Part shown: piece by piece, positions 27,145-35,697 of the stretch
How the letters are laid out: each line of letters opens with the position of its first letter
Position numbering within the stretch: the stretch's first letter is position 1
Assembly: GCA_963735085.1 (NCBI GenBank)
Contig: CAVTJP010000005.1
Location: 744,001-808,000, forward strand
Source of the DNA: DATJGR01 sp963735085
GTDB taxonomy: Bacteria; Pseudomonadota; Gammaproteobacteria; Pseudomonadales; Azotimanducaceae
Length of the DNA stretch: 64,000 nt
Direction of reading: 5' to 3'
Translations under genes and position numbers: made by a program
The notes under the pieces: model-generated
Seen by the model: the letters and a program-made list of their open reading frames with translations, nothing else
Told to the model about the DNA's origin: nothing
The model's database searches: none

Positions 27145-28380
27145 ATGACGATCGATTTCGCGATTCCCGATGAAGCCAAAGCACTGCGCGTGCGCATCCG
27201 CGCGTGGGTACACGACGAATGCGTGCCGGCCGAGAAACGCCTGCTGGCAGGCGAGGATTACAAGAAAGTCCTCGGCGAACTGCGCAAGAAGGCGCGTGCA
27301 CAGGGGCTGTGGTGTCCATTCATTCCGAAGGAATACGGCGGCATGGGTCTCGGCCCGCTGGCCAATGCGCTGGTGCAGATGGAACTCGGCGAGAGCTATC
27401 TCGGCGCGCTGTCGATGAATACCCAGGGTCCCGACGACGCGACCATGCTGACGTTGCTCGAGCACGGCACACCGCATCAGAAAGAGAAATTCCTTAAGCC
27501 GCTGCTGAACGGCGAGAAGCGCATCTGCTATTCGATGACCGAAAAAGCCGCAGGCGCCGATGCCACCGGCATGCAGACCCGCGCCGTGCGCAAAGGCAAC
27601 GACGCCTACGTGCTGAACGGCGAGAAGTGGTTCTCCTCCGCGGCGAGCGTCGCCGACATCGCCGTCGTCATGGCGAAGACCGATCCCGACGCGCCGCGCC
27701 ACCAGCAGTTCTCGACGTTCATCGTCGAACTGCCGAACCCCGGCTACAACATCAAACGCGATATCCCGACCATGGCGCTGGAGGGTCCGCTGTCGCATAT
27801 CCTCGGCGGCGGCCACTCGGAGGTGGAGATCAAGGATCTGGAAGTACCTGCCGAAAACCTGCTCGGCGGCGAAGGCAACGGCTTCAACATGGGCCAGCAC
27901 CGGCTCGCATATGGACGTCTGCGTCACGGCATGCACAACGTTGCGATGGCGCAGCGCGCACTCGACATGGCGACCGCGCACGTGACCAATCGCACCACGT
28001 TCGGCAAGAAGCTCGACGAGCGCCAGGCGGTGCAGTTCATGCTCGCCGAGTGCGCGAGCCAGCTCTATATCGCGCGGCTGATGCTGATGCACATCGCCTA
28101 CAAAGCCGAGAACAAGATGGACATCCGTCAGGAGAACGGCATCGCCAAAGTGTTTCTCGCGAACATGGTGCACAAGGTCGTCGACACCGCAATCCAGTTG
28201 CACGGCGCGCTCGGGTATTCACGCGATACGCCGCTCGCAGCGTGGTATACGCACATCCGTTCGCAGCGCCTCGTGGATGGCCCGGATGAAGTGCATCGCT
28301 GGACCACCGGCCGCAACGTCATCAAGGCGTTCAAGGCGACCGGCACGACGGCCGGCGCATGCGGCGGTGATCTGCTGTAA
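27145..28380 (+). CDS. Acyl-CoA dehydrogenase, ACAD10/11-like
   Basis: 411 residues. The flavin-binding middle part has YSMTEKAAGADATGMQTRAV and LNGEKWFSSAASVADIAVVMAKTDP. The C-terminal helical domain has RLRHGMHNVAMAQRALDMA, FGKKLDERQAVQFMLAEC and QLHGALGYSRDTPLAAWYTHIRSQRLVDGPDEVHR, where DGPDEVHR is characteristic of the ACAD10/11 group. It would introduce a C2-C3 double bond in an acyl-CoA and pass electrons to ETF; chain preference is unknown. AGGAGAG precedes ATG 27145. The M24 protein starts on the base after its TAA, so both are one operon. Confidence 0.92.
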   Translation: MTIDFAIPDEAKALRVRIRAWVHDECVPAEKRLLAGEDYKKVLGELRKKARAQGLWCPFIPKEYGGMGLGPLANALVQMELGESYLGALSMNTQGPDDATMLTLLEHGTPHQKEKFLKPLLNGEKRICYSMTEKAAGADATGMQTRAVRKGNDAYVLNGEKWFSSAASVADIAVVMAKTDPDAPRHQQFSTFIVELPNPGYNIKRDIPTMALEGPLSHILGGGHSEVEIKDLEVPAENLLGGEGNGFNMGQHRLAYGRLRHGMHNVAMAQRALDMATAHVTNRTTFGKKLDERQAVQFMLAECASQLYIARLMLMHIAYKAENKMDIRQENGIAKVFLANMVHKVVDTAIQLHGALGYSRDTPLAAWYTHIRSQRLVDGPDEVHRWTTGRNVIKAFKATGTTAGACGGDLL

Positions 28381-29652
28381 ATGCAAGTCGCCGCATTCCC
28401 GCCCGAAGAGTATGCAAAGCGCGTTCGCAACGTTCGCGCGCTGATGTCGAAAGCGGGCCTCGACGCCTTACTGGTGTCGACGCCCGAGAACATCTACTAC
28501 CTCTGCGGGCTGGATCACATGGGCTACTTCGCCTACCAGATGCTGATCCTGCCGTTGACGGGCACGCCCATTCTGGTGACGCGGGCGATGGAGACCGCGA
28601 CGGTACGCGACCAGGTGCCCGACCTGATTCACTACGGCTACGCCGACGGCAGCCGTCCGCTGCCGCCACCGCAAGTCGCGCATGCCGACGGGCGAATCGA
28701 TCTGGAGGAACCGTTCAGCCTGATCGTCGAGCCGGCTATTCGCCCCAGCAACACGACCACCGGCTACATCGCATCGGTAGACGAGACGTGCCGCGCTGTG
28801 ACCGATGCCGGCCTCGCCAAAGGCCAACTCGCACTCGAAGAGGGTGGCAGCTTTCTGACCTATCGCATTGCCGACAGCATCAAGCGCGGCCTATCCGACG
28901 CGACATGGCATGACGCGACCGGACTCGTCGACAAATGCCGCGTGGTGCAGTCCAATCTCGAACTCGCCTGCACCCGCCGCGCGGCGGTAATCTCCGATGC
29001 AATGATGCGCGCGGCGATGGCAACCGCCGGCATCGGCGTGAACGAGCGTGATGTGATGGCGGCGATCTACGAGGCGCTGTTCCGCCGCGGCGGCACCTAC
29101 CCCGGATTCGTACCGCTGGTGCGGTCCTCTGCCAATCTGACGCACGAACACGGCACCTGGAATGACGACGAACTCGGCCCGGGTGAATTGTTGTTCCTGG
29201 AAATGTCGGGCTGCGTGCGCCGCTACCACGCGCCGATGGGTCGGCTCGTGTTCATCGATCAGATGCCGGCCAACGCCGCGCACGCGCAGGACATCTGCCT
29301 CGAAGCACAAACAGCCGCGTTACAGACCATGCGCGCCGGCGTCGCAGCCGGCGATGTTTACGAGGCCTGGCAGGCGGTGCTGAACCGCCACGGCCTGGCG
29401 AACTACACGCGCCACCACTGCGGCTACACCACCGGCATCGGTTACCCACCGAGTTGGTCGGGGGGCGGCGTACCGGTCGGGTTGCGCGCCGGATCGGACA
29501 TGCAACTCGAAGCCGGCATGGTGTTCCATTTGATGTCTTGGCTGCTGCGCAGCGAGCACGGCGACTCGTTCCTGTCGGACACCGCGATCGTCACCGATAC
29601 GGGTGCGGAGATGGTGACGCAGACCAGCCGAGACATCGAGGTGAGAACGTAG
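28381..29652 (+). CDS. M24-family (creatinase / ectoine-hydrolase-like) protein without the metal ligands
   Basis: 423 residues. The N-terminal creatinase domain (EYAKRVRNVRALMSKAGLDALLVSTPENIYYLCGL) is followed by the pita-bread fold. Expected dinuclear-metal ligands are largely absent. The first Asp is Glu in LFLEMSGCVRRYHAP and the second is not Asp. The His in TRHHCGYTTGIGYPP remains. The Glu of the EPG-type motif reads Phe-His-Leu (MVFHLMSW), and the last Glu is replaced in DTAIVTDTGAEMVT. This pattern fits the metal-free C-N hydrolases (creatinase, ectoine hydrolase DoeA) rather than aminopeptidase P. It starts immediately after the acyl-CoA dehydrogenase stop codon. Confidence 0.82.
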   Translation: MQVAAFPPEEYAKRVRNVRALMSKAGLDALLVSTPENIYYLCGLDHMGYFAYQMLILPLTGTPILVTRAMETATVRDQVPDLIHYGYADGSRPLPPPQVAHADGRIDLEEPFSLIVEPAIRPSNTTTGYIASVDETCRAVTDAGLAKGQLALEEGGSFLTYRIADSIKRGLSDATWHDATGLVDKCRVVQSNLELACTRRAAVISDAMMRAAMATAGIGVNERDVMAAIYEALFRRGGTYPGFVPLVRSSANLTHEHGTWNDDELGPGELLFLEMSGCVRRYHAPMGRLVFIDQMPANAAHAQDICLEAQTAALQTMRAGVAAGDVYEAWQAVLNRHGLANYTRHHCGYTTGIGYPPSWSGGGVPVGLRAGSDMQLEAGMVFHLMSWLLRSEHGDSFLSDTAIVTDTGAEMVTQTSRDIEVRT

Positions 29653-29658
29653 CCTCCG

Positions 29659-30244
29659 TCACCGCGGCCTCGTGGCATCGATGATCAACGACACGAATCC
29701 AATCACGCCATCGCGATTTCTGTGATCGGACAGCAGCGAACGATAGATGCGTCCTTGTTCGAATGACCATTGGTTGTAGTGAAAGCGGCCACGCTCGTCG
29801 CAGTATTCCAGCAGGTCGACTTCGAACCCCGCGTCACGGAATACGCTGGCAGAAGAGGCGGTAGTCGTAAACGATCTTGTGATCGGCCGCCAGATGATCG
29901 CTTGGCCCAGGGCCACCGATCTGGACGTTCTTCTGATATTCGGCATTTGGAAACAATGCATCCGGAACTGCGCAGCGCAGATATCCACCCGGCCTGAGAG
30001 CGTCGAAGCAATATCGCGCGGCGGCGCGACCTTCCTGTTCCGTCAGATGTTCCCAGACGTGTTCGCAGAGGAATGCATCTGCTTTCGTTTGGCTGAAGTG
30101 TCGCGCCCAGCAATCGGCATCACGCAGATCGAGATCTTCGCGTTGGGTGGCGATCCAGCCATCGTAAGTCTGGCTTCCGGCACCGATGATTATGCGCAGT
30201 GGCAGCAGTGGTTTGCGGTTCGCGAAATCCAAAAGTCTGTTCAT
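29659..30244 (-). pseudogene. SAM-dependent methyltransferase-like gene broken by a one-base frameshift
   Basis: Two reverse frames together give one ~195-residue protein. The first (ATG 30244, stop near 29834) encodes LRIIIGAGSQTYDGWIAT, AFLCEHVWEHLTEQEGRAAARYCFDALRPGGYLRCAVPDA and DHKIVYDYRLF. It then runs into QRIP and a stop. The neighbouring frame continues VFRDAGFEVDLLEYCDERGRFHYNQW ... DHRNRDGVIGFVSLIIDATRP, the normal C-terminus of predicted methyltransferases of this type. One extra base near 29845-29852 explains it. It may be a real inactivation or a sequencing error. The ATG overlaps the nucleotidyltransferase stop (ATGA). Confidence 0.8.
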
Positions 30245-30867
30245 TCAGCGTGCAACCGCTGAATCCAGCGATGGCCTGGATGGATTATCGTCAGAGACCT
30301 CGCAAGCCATGCCCGCGCGACTGGATCGAGATGTTCGAGGCACTCATTGAAGTCCGCGTCATCTTTCTTTCGGCAAGCTTTCGCTTTGTACAAAAGGACG
30401 CCTTCCGGCTTGAGAAATGCAACGCCGTCGCGGCGGTCCACCATTCGCGCACGAGGCGCTCGGATACGCGCGTCGCGCCGGAATATCCACGTCTCACGGT
30501 TGCCCGGTTCGAGCATCAGATCGAGGCGCCACTGGCAGGATTCGGGATCCAGAACCCAGCACTGATGTTTACCTGGCGGAAATGGTTCACCGGTATCGAG
30601 CGCGAACGCGTCGCCGCTGCCGACCGCATGCAGCACGAACGAGGGTTCGAAGAGACGCCGCAGAGAATTGAAGTCGGTGTTCAAAATCGCCACTTCGATG
30701 TCGCCATGGTCTCGAGTCCGGCGCCCGAGCCATACGTCGATTGCCCAACCCCCTACAACGCACCACGCTGATTTGGCCGGGCTCAGCCGCTCTGCTACTT
30801 CCTGTGGACTCCACGGTTCCCAAGCTGAAATGCCGGGGCCATCCCAGTGGTTCACAGCCTCAACCAT
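30241..30867 (-). CDS. ANT(2'')-like nucleotidyltransferase (aminoglycoside-resistance fold)
   Basis: 208 residues. The motif CVVGGWAIDVWLGRRTRDHGDIEVAIL matches the nucleotide- and metal-binding loop of ANT(2'')-type and lincosamide nucleotidyltransferases. Further on, CQWRLDLMLEPGNRETWIFRRD gives the third acidic residue. Family members add AMP to aminoglycosides or similar small molecules, but many chromosomal homologues have unknown substrates, so resistance is not implied. ATG 30867 is chosen because the ORF upstream is inside the RES gene. Its start overlaps the RES stop by 8 bp, and its stop overlaps the methyltransferase start. Confidence 0.8.
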   Translation of the reverse strand: MVEAVNHWDGPGISAWEPWSPQEVAERLSPAKSAWCVVGGWAIDVWLGRRTRDHGDIEVAILNTDFNSLRRLFEPSFVLHAVGSGDAFALDTGEPFPPGKHQCWVLDPESCQWRLDLMLEPGNRETWIFRRDARIRAPRARMVDRRDGVAFLKPEGVLLYKAKACRKKDDADFNECLEHLDPVARAWLARSLTIIHPGHRWIQRLHAE

Positions 30868-31426
30868 AGAACCACACGTAGAACGCGAGCGTCTGCAGCT
30901 GTCGCGCCTTACTGCGGGCGGTTGCGGGAAACCATGCGAGTTCGCGACCGGCGCCGTCGCGCGATCGTGCCGAGCGCGCGCGGACACCGCGTAGCCCTTC
31001 TTTCCGAGCGCGCGCACCCATCGGTTGGCAGCGGGCGTGTGATACGACTTTGCCGTTGCCGTTGTTGCGCTCCAACGGATAACTCCGAGGCAATCCGGCC
31101 GCGTGAATCCCAGCTTGCGTGTGTGCGTCGCATACGCGCTGCTGCCGCGGCAACGCGACGCTCACCAGTATCGGTCCACTGTCGTCGCGCAGGTCTTCCG
31201 GCTCGTATGGCCAAGCGGCGATGAACGCGCGCAGATTCAAACGCGCCGTTACCACATCTTCATTCAGATACAGCGTTGCAAAGCTATCGGGCGGATTCCA
31301 GCGGCCACCGCGGCGACGCGCGAACTCCATGTCGAGCGGATCCCGCCACGCAGGGTCCGCGATACGCCACCAAGTGTGGGTGTCGGGCAATGCTTCTTCG
31401 CACAGCGCCGGTTCAATCGTGGACAT
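30860..31426 (-). CDS. RES-domain NAD+ phosphorylase toxin
   Basis: 188 residues. The RES domain has the Arg of FARRRGGRWNPPDSF, the Tyr of TLYLNEDVVTARLNLRAF, and a C-terminal part with VRARSARSRDGAGRELAWFP. The Ser-Ala-Arg box and the GRELAWFP end are typical of RES toxins such as MbcT and ParT. The usual Glu after the TAxx motif is Asn here (TARLNL), which may affect activity. RES toxins degrade NAD+ or ADP-ribosylate targets. The start overlaps the antitoxin gene by 14 bp with no ribosome site, so coupling is likely. Confidence 0.85.
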   Translation of the reverse strand: MSTIEPALCEEALPDTHTWWRIADPAWRDPLDMEFARRRGGRWNPPDSFATLYLNEDVVTARLNLRAFIAAWPYEPEDLRDDSGPILVSVALPRQQRVCDAHTQAGIHAAGLPRSYPLERNNGNGKVVSHARCQPMGARARKEGLRGVRARSARSRDGAGRELAWFPATARSKARQLQTLAFYVWFYG

Positions 31427-31853
31427 TTTCAAAGGCGAACATGTCGCGACACGCCTCGAGCAGCTCCGCGGTCCGACCTTGCGCGAGCAGGTCCAGCAAC
31501 GACACTCCGCGCGCTGCAATCGGCCGCCGCGCAACGGCGGGTATCCGGTCACGTTTGAGGTAGCGAACCAACAGGTCGGTGGCTGCCGCCAGATTGCCGA
31601 TCACCTCGGCCCGATCCGCCGGCACCCCCTGCGCCAGCCATTTGCCGACCGCCTGGCGGCTGACGCCGAACACGCGGGCGCAGTCGGCCTGACTCAGATC
31701 CCAGATCAGCAACACGCGTTCCAACGTGTACCCGGCGCGTTTTCGGTCGAGCTGCTCACCGAACGTATCGAGCCAGGCGCGCTCGTCCTTGTGCGCCTCA
31801 AACAGCGCTTCGGCGGCGCGCTTCGGGTCGAGTTGGACCGCAGATGGACTCAT
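31413..31853 (-). CDS. Xre/MbcA/ParS-type antitoxin of the RES module
   Basis: 146 residues. A Xre-like helix-turn-helix, LIWDLSQADCARVFGVSRQAVGKWLAQG, sits in the middle. A C-terminal helical domain of the MbcA/ParS/Xre antitoxin type follows (ADRAEVIGNLAAATDLLVRYLKRDRIPAVARRP). It neutralises the RES protein and should repress its own promoter. ATG 31853 is used because the longer TTG start would begin inside the upstream tandem repeat; GGAG precedes the ATG. It is the first gene of antitoxin-toxin-nucleotidyltransferase-methyltransferase. Confidence 0.85.
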   Translation of the reverse strand: MSPSAVQLDPKRAAEALFEAHKDERAWLDTFGEQLDRKRAGYTLERVLLIWDLSQADCARVFGVSRQAVGKWLAQGVPADRAEVIGNLAAATDLLVRYLKRDRIPAVARRPIAARGVSLLDLLAQGRTAELLEACRDMFAFENVHD

Positions 31854-31876
31854 TAGGGGGCTCCAGATCTCTGCCT

Positions 31877-31910
31877 GCAACCGTATGTCAACCGCAACCG
31901 CATGTCAACC
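31877..31910. repeat. Tandem 17-bp direct repeat upstream of the antitoxin (candidate operator)
   Basis: Two adjacent copies, 31877-31893 and 31894-31910, differ at one base. On the reverse strand each reads GGTTGACATRCGGTTGC and contains TTGACA, a perfect -35 hexamer. They lie 24-57 bp before the antitoxin ATG. Xre antitoxins autoregulate by binding repeats in their promoters, so this is the likely operator. No clean -10 was found at the right spacing. Confidence 0.7.
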
Positions 31911-31970
31911 CAACGGAATCAATGCGGCTTGTCCGCGCTCCCGGCTCTCGACTCTCGCGCTTCGTCTCCG

Positions 31971-34079
31971 TCAGCCGCCCAACAGCGTCGCCGCGATGCG
32001 CTCCCGGGTGAACGGCATCGAGCGGATGCGTGCGCCGAGCGCCTGCGCGACCGCGTTGCCGATCGCCGCCATCGTCGCGCCTAGCGAAATCTCGCCGACG
32101 CCCCACGGCGTCGCGTTCGGCATTGCGATCAGTTCCACGTCGATTGGCGGCACTTCGTCGAAACGCAGGATCGGATATTCACCCCACGTCACCGACGTGA
32201 TGCCCGTATCGCCGAGCCGCACTTGCTCCTTCAGCGTCCAGCTCGCCGCCATCACCATGCCGCCTTCGAGTTGGTTCCTGGCACCGTCGGGATTGATGAT
32301 CAAGCCGCAATCGGCGACGCACCACAGATGATCGAGACGCACCTCGTCGTCCACGTGTAATTCGCAGACGACAGCGCAATAGGCGCCGCGGTCGCGGTGG
32401 CGATCGTAGGCGATGCCGAGTCCACGCCCAGGCTCGAGTTCGTTCCGGCGCGACCAGCGCGCGAGTTCGGCAACGCGTTCGAGCACGCCGCGTGCGCGTG
32501 GATCGGATTGCATCGCAAGACGATACGCGAGCGGATCAGATCCGGCGATTTCGGCCAGTTCATCCACAAAACACTCGGCCGCGAAGATATTCGGTGGCCC
32601 GCCCAGCCCACGCAACGACGACGCCTTGATCGGCGTTTTCTGGATCAAATGTTCGGTGATGCGCGTGGCCGCGATGTCGTACGCCGGCACCGAGTTGAGG
32701 CGTCCGCCGCTGAACCGCAGCATCACCGCCGGGTCCGGAGGCGTCACCGCGTCGGGGGCGGTCGACGACGGCGCGCGCGGCAACGCGAGTTCGGCGAGCG
32801 CACGGCCGCGGTTCGGATGCGGGCCGCTCCAGAGTTCGCTCGTCCAATCCACCAGCCTGCCGTCGCCGTCCAATTCCGCCGTCAGCTCGATGTGCATCGC
32901 CGAGCCGACAGGTGCATGACCGAACTCGTCCTCGCGGCGCCATTGCACCCGGATCGTCTCGTTGGGACGCCGCATCGCAATCACCGCCGCATCGTAGGCG
33001 GCATCGTCGGCGCCATTGTTGCCGTATGTTCCAGCACCCTGCACGTGCTCTACCGTAATCGCCTCGACTGCAAGCCCAGTGATCCGCTGCAGGTTCAGCC
33101 GCAACGGATACACGCCTTGAGCATGCGTCCAGACCTGCAGCCGGCCATTCGCGAACCGGGCGATTGCACATGACGGCGCCAGCGAGCCATGTGAAATATA
33201 CGGCCGCGAAAACGTCGCGCGATGCTGACGGCGATTAGAGGGTGCGACCGCCTCACCAAGCGTGTATTCGATATCCGGCAGCGCCTTCAGTGAAACAGCC
33301 TCGCCGTCGGCCGGATCCAACGCGCGGGCATTCTCCCAACGCGCGGTACGTTCGGCCACTGCGTGTGCGCGCACCGCGGCGCGTTCGGTGCTGCAGATTA
33401 ACGCCACGAACGCGCCGTCCACCAGAATATCGACTTCGTCCGGGTCCACTGCACGACGCACCGCCACGTCGTCGATTTCCAACAAACGCGCCTTCGGCCC
33501 GGGCTGACGCAGCACGCGCGCGTGGAACATCCCAGGCAAGTGCAGGTCTTGAATGAATCCACCGCCGAATACCTTCGCCGGCAAATCCAGGCGCGCCACC
33601 TCCCCGCCCACCAGCCGATGCTGATCGGACGTTTTCCATCGCGCGGTGCCGGTCGGCGGCCGCTGTAAGTCCACCGCGTGCGCGAGTGTCCAGTAGCTCT
33701 CGCCGGTCGCCTGGTCGTCGCGAAACAACGCACCATCAACCACGCTGAGCGCATCCCCCCCGCAGCCGAGCCTGCGCGCGGCTTCGGCGATGAACAGTGC
33801 CCGCACCTCCGCACATGCTGCCCGCACCGAGGCACCCGACGTTTCGATCGACATGCTGCCCACCGTCAGGCCTTCATCGGGTACACGATCGGTCGCGGCG
33901 TTCGTCACGCGTAGTCGCGCGAGCGGCACATCCAACTCTTCCGCCGCAATCTGCGCGAGCGCGGTGACGATGCCCTGGCCGTATTCGACCTTGCCGAACG
34001 CCACGCGAACGAATCCGTCAGGCTCGATCTGCACCCACCGCGCCAGGATCGGGTTGGCCTCGAGTGTCGCGGGAATCAC
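31971..34079 (-). CDS. Isoquinoline/nicotinate dehydrogenase-type Mo-binding subunit (IorB/NicB-like)
   Basis: 702 residues. It lacks the usual N-terminal xanthine-dehydrogenase alignment and starts ARWVQIEPDGFVRVAFGKVEYGQGIVTALAQIAAEELDVP, the arrangement of IorB-type subunits. Middle motifs include VFGGGFIQDLHLPGMFHARVLRQP and VEHVQGAGTYGNNGADDAAYDAA. The catalytic glutamate is in TPWGVGEISLGATMAAIGNAV. Partners in this class use a separate cytochrome or membrane acceptor in place of an FAD subunit, and none lies here. It probably hydroxylates an N-heteroaromatic or aldehyde. The GTG start overlaps the upstream 2Fe-2S gene (GTGA). Confidence 0.88.
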   Translation of the reverse strand: MIPATLEANPILARWVQIEPDGFVRVAFGKVEYGQGIVTALAQIAAEELDVPLARLRVTNAATDRVPDEGLTVGSMSIETSGASVRAACAEVRALFIAEAARRLGCGGDALSVVDGALFRDDQATGESYWTLAHAVDLQRPPTGTARWKTSDQHRLVGGEVARLDLPAKVFGGGFIQDLHLPGMFHARVLRQPGPKARLLEIDDVAVRRAVDPDEVDILVDGAFVALICSTERAAVRAHAVAERTARWENARALDPADGEAVSLKALPDIEYTLGEAVAPSNRRQHRATFSRPYISHGSLAPSCAIARFANGRLQVWTHAQGVYPLRLNLQRITGLAVEAITVEHVQGAGTYGNNGADDAAYDAAVIAMRRPNETIRVQWRREDEFGHAPVGSAMHIELTAELDGDGRLVDWTSELWSGPHPNRGRALAELALPRAPSSTAPDAVTPPDPAVMLRFSGGRLNSVPAYDIAATRITEHLIQKTPIKASSLRGLGGPPNIFAAECFVDELAEIAGSDPLAYRLAMQSDPRARGVLERVAELARWSRRNELEPGRGLGIAYDRHRDRGAYCAVVCELHVDDEVRLDHLWCVADCGLIINPDGARNQLEGGMVMAASWTLKEQVRLGDTGITSVTWGEYPILRFDEVPPIDVELIAMPNATPWGVGEISLGATMAAIGNAVAQALGARIRSMPFTRERIAATLLGG

Positions 34080-34582
34080 TGCGCCCCCTCACGCAGCCGT
34101 TGGGCCGCGAGTTGCACGGCATCGATGACGCGATTGTGAATGCCGCAGCGGCACAGATGCCACGCCAGCGCTTCGGCCACGTCGCGTCGGGTCGGCGACG
34201 GATTGCGATCGAGCAGCGCCTTCGCACCGACGATCAACCCCGACAGGCAATAGCCGCACTGTCCGGCCTGCTTCTCGAGCAGCGCGAGCTGGATCGCATG
34301 TGGCGCGTCGGGTGTCCCGATGCCTTCGACGGTGGTGATACGCTTGCCGTCGACGTGGCCGATCTCGACGCTGCACGAGGCGCGATCCTCGCCGTCGATC
34401 AGCACCGCGCACGTCCCGCATTCGCCGGCACCGCAGCCGTAACGCGGGCTCGTCAACCGCAGTTCGTTGCGCAACACGTCCAGCAGCGATGCCGTCTCTT
34501 CCACCTCCAGCGTTAGCGGGGCGCCGTTCAATTCGATTTTGACCGTCCGATTCACCGGCGTCGGCCTAGTTCGGCGCGGCAA
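34076..34582 (-). CDS. (2Fe-2S) subunit of IorA/NicA type
   Basis: 168 residues. First cluster: YGCGAGECGTCAVLIDG with the fourth Cys in DRASCSVEIG. Second cluster: QCGYCLSGLIVGA and HLCRCGIHNRVI. It is the electron-transfer partner of the Mo subunit that starts 4 bp before its end. The N-terminus begins MPRRTRPTPVNRTVKIELNG; the true start may be one of the later codons near NRTVKIE, since its upstream Arg-rich lead is short and non-diagnostic. No promoter was identified. Confidence 0.9.
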   Translation of the reverse strand: MPRRTRPTPVNRTVKIELNGAPLTLEVEETASLLDVLRNELRLTSPRYGCGAGECGTCAVLIDGEDRASCSVEIGHVDGKRITTVEGIGTPDAPHAIQLALLEKQAGQCGYCLSGLIVGAKALLDRNPSPTRRDVAEALAWHLCRCGIHNRVIDAVQLAAQRLREGAQ

Positions 34583-34740
34583 GCGCCACGGTACACAGCA
34601 ACGCGACCAGCGCAGCGAAAGGCAGTTTCATGAGACCCTCCGTTCGATCGAACGCGATGCTAACCGACGGACTGCCGTCCGATCGAGCAGCGGTTGCGCG
34701 CGGTCGGACCTTCCAAAGCTACGAAAGGCCACCTTCTGTC

Positions 34741-35697
34741 ATGCCGATGAACGTCGAAACCCATGTTGCCCTGGGCCTCGATCGCCCGCTGCCGCGCCAG
34801 GTCAACGATCGCTCGAATGCCGACATCGTCGCGTCCCTGAATCACGCCGGGGATGCGCCGTACCACCCCTGTCCCGAAGCGTTCACCGACGCCGCGATCC
34901 CGCCGGGCACGATCAAAAAGCACGCGCGCTGGCGCGATTCTCGGATCTATCCGGACACATGGCGCGACATCTACGTGTACACGCCGGCCAATCTGGACGC
35001 CGCGCGTGCCGCACAACTGATCGTGTTCAACGATGGCTACGGCTATGTGAGCCGTCGCGGGCCGGTGCGCGCAGCGCAGGTATTGGACAGCCTGCACGCC
35101 AGCGGCGACATCGATGCAACCGTCGCGGTGTTCGTCAATCCCGGCTGCCCGAACGATATCGAAGAAGTGCAGAGTCCCGCGCAACGCGAAGTGGCCATGC
35201 GTCAGCGCAGCTTCGAATACGATTCGTTGACACCCGACTATGGTCGTTTTCTGATGGACGAAGTGCTGCCGTTCGTCGTGCGCGAACACCCGATCACGAT
35301 CAGCGACGAGCCCGAGCGGCGCATGGTCTGCGGCATCAGCAGCGGCGGCATCTGCGCGTTCACGGTCGCGTGGCAACATCCAGATCACTTTCGACGTGTG
35401 TTGAGCCACTGTGGTTCGTTCACGAACATTCGCGGCGGCCACAACTATCCGTACCTGATCCGCACCACGCCGCGCAAACCGATTCGGGTCTATCTGACCA
35501 GCGGCGCGCACGACGCCGAAACGCTGACCGGCGATTGGCCGCTTGCAAACAAAACCGTCGACAACGCATTGATGTACGCCGGCTACGACCACCGTTTCGA
35601 ATTCGGCAACGGCGGCCACAGCCTGCGCCATGGCGGCGCGCTGTTCGCCGATTCACTGCGCTGGCTGTGGCCGCGTGCAACGGAAACGACGCCGTGA
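34741..35697 (+). CDS. Esterase-D / Fes-like alpha/beta hydrolase
   Basis: 318 residues. The domain matches the putative-esterase family (enterochelin esterase, CE1). It has IYPDTWRDIYVYTPANLDAARAAQLIVFNDGYGYV, the oxyanion region, and the nucleophile elbow VCGISSGGICAFTVAWQHPDHF, with the catalytic Ser in GISSG. A late Asp (TSGAHDAETL) and His (FGNGGHSLRHGG) complete a plausible triad. No signal peptide. The next gene overlaps by 4 bp (GTGA), so the two are coupled. ATG 34741 is preferred; the upstream reading contains an unlikely lead. Confidence 0.85.
   Translation: MPMNVETHVALGLDRPLPRQVNDRSNADIVASLNHAGDAPYHPCPEAFTDAAIPPGTIKKHARWRDSRIYPDTWRDIYVYTPANLDAARAAQLIVFNDGYGYVSRRGPVRAAQVLDSLHASGDIDATVAVFVNPGCPNDIEEVQSPAQREVAMRQRSFEYDSLTPDYGRFLMDEVLPFVVREHPITISDEPERRMVCGISSGGICAFTVAWQHPDHFRRVLSHCGSFTNIRGGHNYPYLIRTTPRKPIRVYLTSGAHDAETLTGDWPLANKTVDNALMYAGYDHRFEFGNGGHSLRHGGALFADSLRWLWPRATETTP

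Noticed and set aside
26890..28203. Long reverse-strand frame (437 codons) opposite the K+ channel and acyl-CoA dehydrogenase genes
   Set aside because: It is a shadow: low-complexity His/Arg/Val-rich translation with no domain, fully antisense to two certain genes. GC-rich DNA produces such frames.
30241..30867. Clinical aminoglycoside-resistance gene
   Set aside because: Only the fold motif matches ANT(2''); chromosomal setting with a TA pair and no integron signs do not support an acquired resistance gene.
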